DNA of 64,000 nt. Source: JAFTYO01 sp045644765. GTDB taxonomy: Bacteria > Pseudomonadota > Alphaproteobacteria > RF32 > CAG-239. The position numbers and the translations under genes were made by a program. The notes below the pieces were generated by a model. That model did no database searches. It was given only the letters and a program-made list of their open reading frames with translations, and was not told the origin of the DNA. Below, one piece after another: positions 62,350 through 64,000 of this stretch. The DNA is taken from contig JAZRHM010000009.1 in assembly GCA_045644765.1 (NCBI GenBank), positions 1 to 64,000 of the forward strand, read 5' to 3'. How positions within the stretch are numbered: the first letter of the stretch is position 1; every line of letters starts with the position of its first letter.

Positions 62350-64000
62350 CTACGAAATATTTAAATATTTTGTAACAAAATTATCCTCACCATATTCCTT
62401 AATCAACTCTTCCACTAACAAAACATTTTTTCTGCCAGAATTATAAAGCTTTAAATAAGGCCCTAAAGCACCTAAATTTACATCTAAAATCACCGATTCT
62501 CCGGTTGCCGGCCTTGAAAGCAAAATAGCATACGGAAAATCTCGATAAGAACGGCCAAACACAAAATCAAGCTCACTTTGTGTTAAATTCCAAGTAGCAT
62601 AATCCTCTGGCATCGCTTGAGGGTTTCTGAAGAATAAAACCGTTTGACATTGACCACGTATAACCTCGCCAACACCCAACCTATCGATAATATTAGGCTG
62701 TTGGAATGCACATAAATAAGCCTGACGTTTTTTACGCCCCTCTTGCAAACCTATGATAAAATAATCTTTAAACATAGGATGCTTTAACATTGGCGCCGTT
62801 TCGTCTATCATAATAAGCGACGGGACACCTGTTTCACCAGTTTCAGATTGAATACGATGCATAATATAACTGATAACTGCCGGAGCCAATGTTTCGTCTT
62901 CAAAGATATGCGTAAAATCAAACGCCATAAAACGTTTCGACTTTAAATCCAAACTATCTGTGTCAGCATTAAATATATTACCGTATTGATCAGGATTCAC
63001 CCAACGATATAATTCACGACGCATAACACCTGTTGGAGAAAAGCAGCTTTTGTACAAATTCTTCATTATACGCTCTTCCGGACGCAAATAATCAAAAGCT
63101 GTTGTTACGGCACGAGCAACTTCACGTTCAGATAAAGCGTCATCTGCCATAGTGATAGCCTTCATCCAACGACGTAAAAAAGCTCGGTTATTTGCTGTAT
63201 TACTTGCATCAAACGGATTAAGAGATACATTCTTTTCATCTCCGTCAAAACCGATATAAGCACCTCCTACTGCTCGAGTAAAAATTTCTGCACCACGGTG
63301 ACGGTCAAAGAAGAACACCTTCAAATCGCCATGACGCATTGCCTGCCCTGCCAAGAATGTAAGCAAAGTAGTTTTACCTTGTCCTGTAGGACCTATAATA
63401 CAACAGTGAGCCACAGCTGATTCTTCTGCAGACACATGGAATTGGAACTTATAAGCAGATCCGGACATCGTCCTAAACACCGTAATTGCTCCCGGACCCC
63501 AGTCACTTTTACCAAAACCTTCTGATGGTTTATCAAAGCAAATTGCCATAGCAACCACTCTGGATAAATATCTGTATGTTCTTGGATATGTGTCATATGT
63601 TGGAAATTGACTAAAGAATGTAGCTTGCGTTGCCCAACCTTCACGAACCGGAGTAACACCATATGAACGACAAATTCTCTGAACTTCACTTTCTCCAAAA
63701 TCAAGCTCTTCCTGAGATCTTCCTCTAATTATAATACTTAAAGCATATTCCGTTAAAGATTGATAATCGGCATCGCTATCTTCAATAGTTGCTAAAGCTT
63801 GTGAATATTGTCCTAAAACTTCAGGAGAAAAGCTGGTCAAAGCAGCCATACGCTGCTGTTGCATTAAAATCATCCGTGCTTGAGGTTTAAATATAGGTCG
63901 TATGTTATGCATCATAACCAACTCACAGTCTATCGAAAGCAATGAAATAATCATACTCTCATCCATATAATCACCTGTAGTTCTTATACCCATAGTAATT
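62350..64000 (-). CDS. virB4: VirB4-type T4SS ATPase, N-terminus beyond the window
   Basis: 549 residues visible; the frame stays open to the window edge, so the N-terminal part of a protein of about 800 residues is missing. The visible part holds the end of the N-terminal domain, then Walker A GPTGQGKTTLLTF (about 200 residues in), FFFDRHRGAEIF, and Walker B SLIMIDETAPML with GLQEGRKKRQAYLCAFQQ after it, all as in VirB4/TraE-type ATPases. It energises pilus assembly and substrate transfer at the inner membrane. First virB gene seen here; virB2 and virB3 would be expected upstream. Confidence 0.93.
   Translation of the reverse strand, partial: ITMGIRTTGDYMDESMIISLLSIDCELVMMHNIRPIFKPQARMILMQQQRMAALTSFSPEVLGQYSQALATIEDSDADYQSLTEYALSIIIRGRSQEELDFGESEVQRICRSYGVTPVREGWATQATFFSQFPTYDTYPRTYRYLSRVVAMAICFDKPSEGFGKSDWGPGAITVFRTMSGSAYKFQFHVSAEESAVAHCCIIGPTGQGKTTLLTFLAGQAMRHGDLKVFFFDRHRGAEIFTRAVGGAYIGFDGDEKNVSLNPFDASNTANNRAFLRRWMKAITMADDALSEREVARAVTTAFDYLRPEERIMKNLYKSCFSPTGVMRRELYRWVNPDQYGNIFNADTDSLDLKSKRFMAFDFTHIFEDETLAPAVISYIMHRIQSETGETGVPSLIMIDETAPMLKHPMFKDYFIIGLQEGRKKRQAYLCAFQQPNIIDRLGVGEVIRGQCQTVLFFRNPQAMPEDYATWNLTQSELDFVFGRSYRDFPYAILLSRPATGESVILDVNLGALGPYLKLYNSGRKNVLLVEELIKEYGEDNFVTKYLNIS

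Noticed and set aside
41036..64000. A Dot/Icm (T4BSS) identity, suggested by repeat-bearing DotG-like proteins
   Set aside because: Both VirB8 copies carry the NPxGF end motif of VirB8, VirB9 shows its two usual domains, and gene order is virB4 to virB11. No DotA, DotC or DotO-type proteins were recognised.

Overview
The window comes from a low-GC (roughly one-third G+C by eye) Gram-negative bacterium, most likely a host-associated alphaproteobacterium. The clues are outer-membrane lipid machinery (mlaA, mlaC, eptA), an RND efflux operon, rluD next to rpoH with a divergent small DUF6476-like membrane protein, and a P-type (VirB/VirD4) type IV secretion system with duplicated VirB8, as seen in Rickettsiales. 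I cannot name the species.

Layout. 1-8.3 kb holds the 3' end of pnp, the mlaA-mlaC pair, a DegT-type aminotransferase, and plsY-dprA-topA. 8.3-15.1 kb (minus strand) holds infA and a tight operon murJ, DUF2333 gene, nfu, bax-like gene, gloB and an orphan histidine kinase. 15.2-17.2 kb holds two orphans: a 79-residue gene with its own promoter and terminator, and a 506-residue protein of unknown family. 17.4-20.4 kb is murF-nrdR-nusB-def, followed by a Bax-inhibitor-1 membrane protein. 21.2-30.2 kb (minus strand) is a seven-gene operon containing the VirD4 coupling ATPase and unrecognised partners. 30.2-32.9 kb (plus strand) holds rluD, rpoH, a strongly structured RNA element and a small lipoprotein gene. 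33-41 kb (plus strand) holds an acrA-acrB-oprM efflux operon and eptA-dgkA.

41.0-64.0 kb (minus strand) is the main T4SS locus in canonical order: virB4 (cut by the window edge), four exported coiled-coil proteins in the virB5 position (470, 216, 402 and 1410 residues), virB8 copy 2, a 59-residue VirB7-like lipoprotein, virB8 copy 1, virB9, a virB10 divided into two giant genes, and virB11. No VirB2, VirB3 or VirB6 was recognised inside the window.

The most unusual part is the outer-membrane/periplasmic core. VirB9 carries a C-terminal SPOR-like (peptidoglycan-binding) domain. VirB10 appears to be split into an inner-membrane-anchored 1632-residue protein and a signal-peptide-bearing 1428-residue protein that holds the VirB10 C-terminal domain. 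Both are built mainly of a 17-residue tandem repeat, with dozens of copies each. A near-consensus promoter with a 14-bp palindrome in its spacer precedes virB7, so the core-complex genes may be switched separately from virB4 and the exported proteins. The second highlight is a multi-hairpin RNA after rpoH with mutually exclusive closing and terminator helices. All homology statements come from reading motifs; no database search was run.
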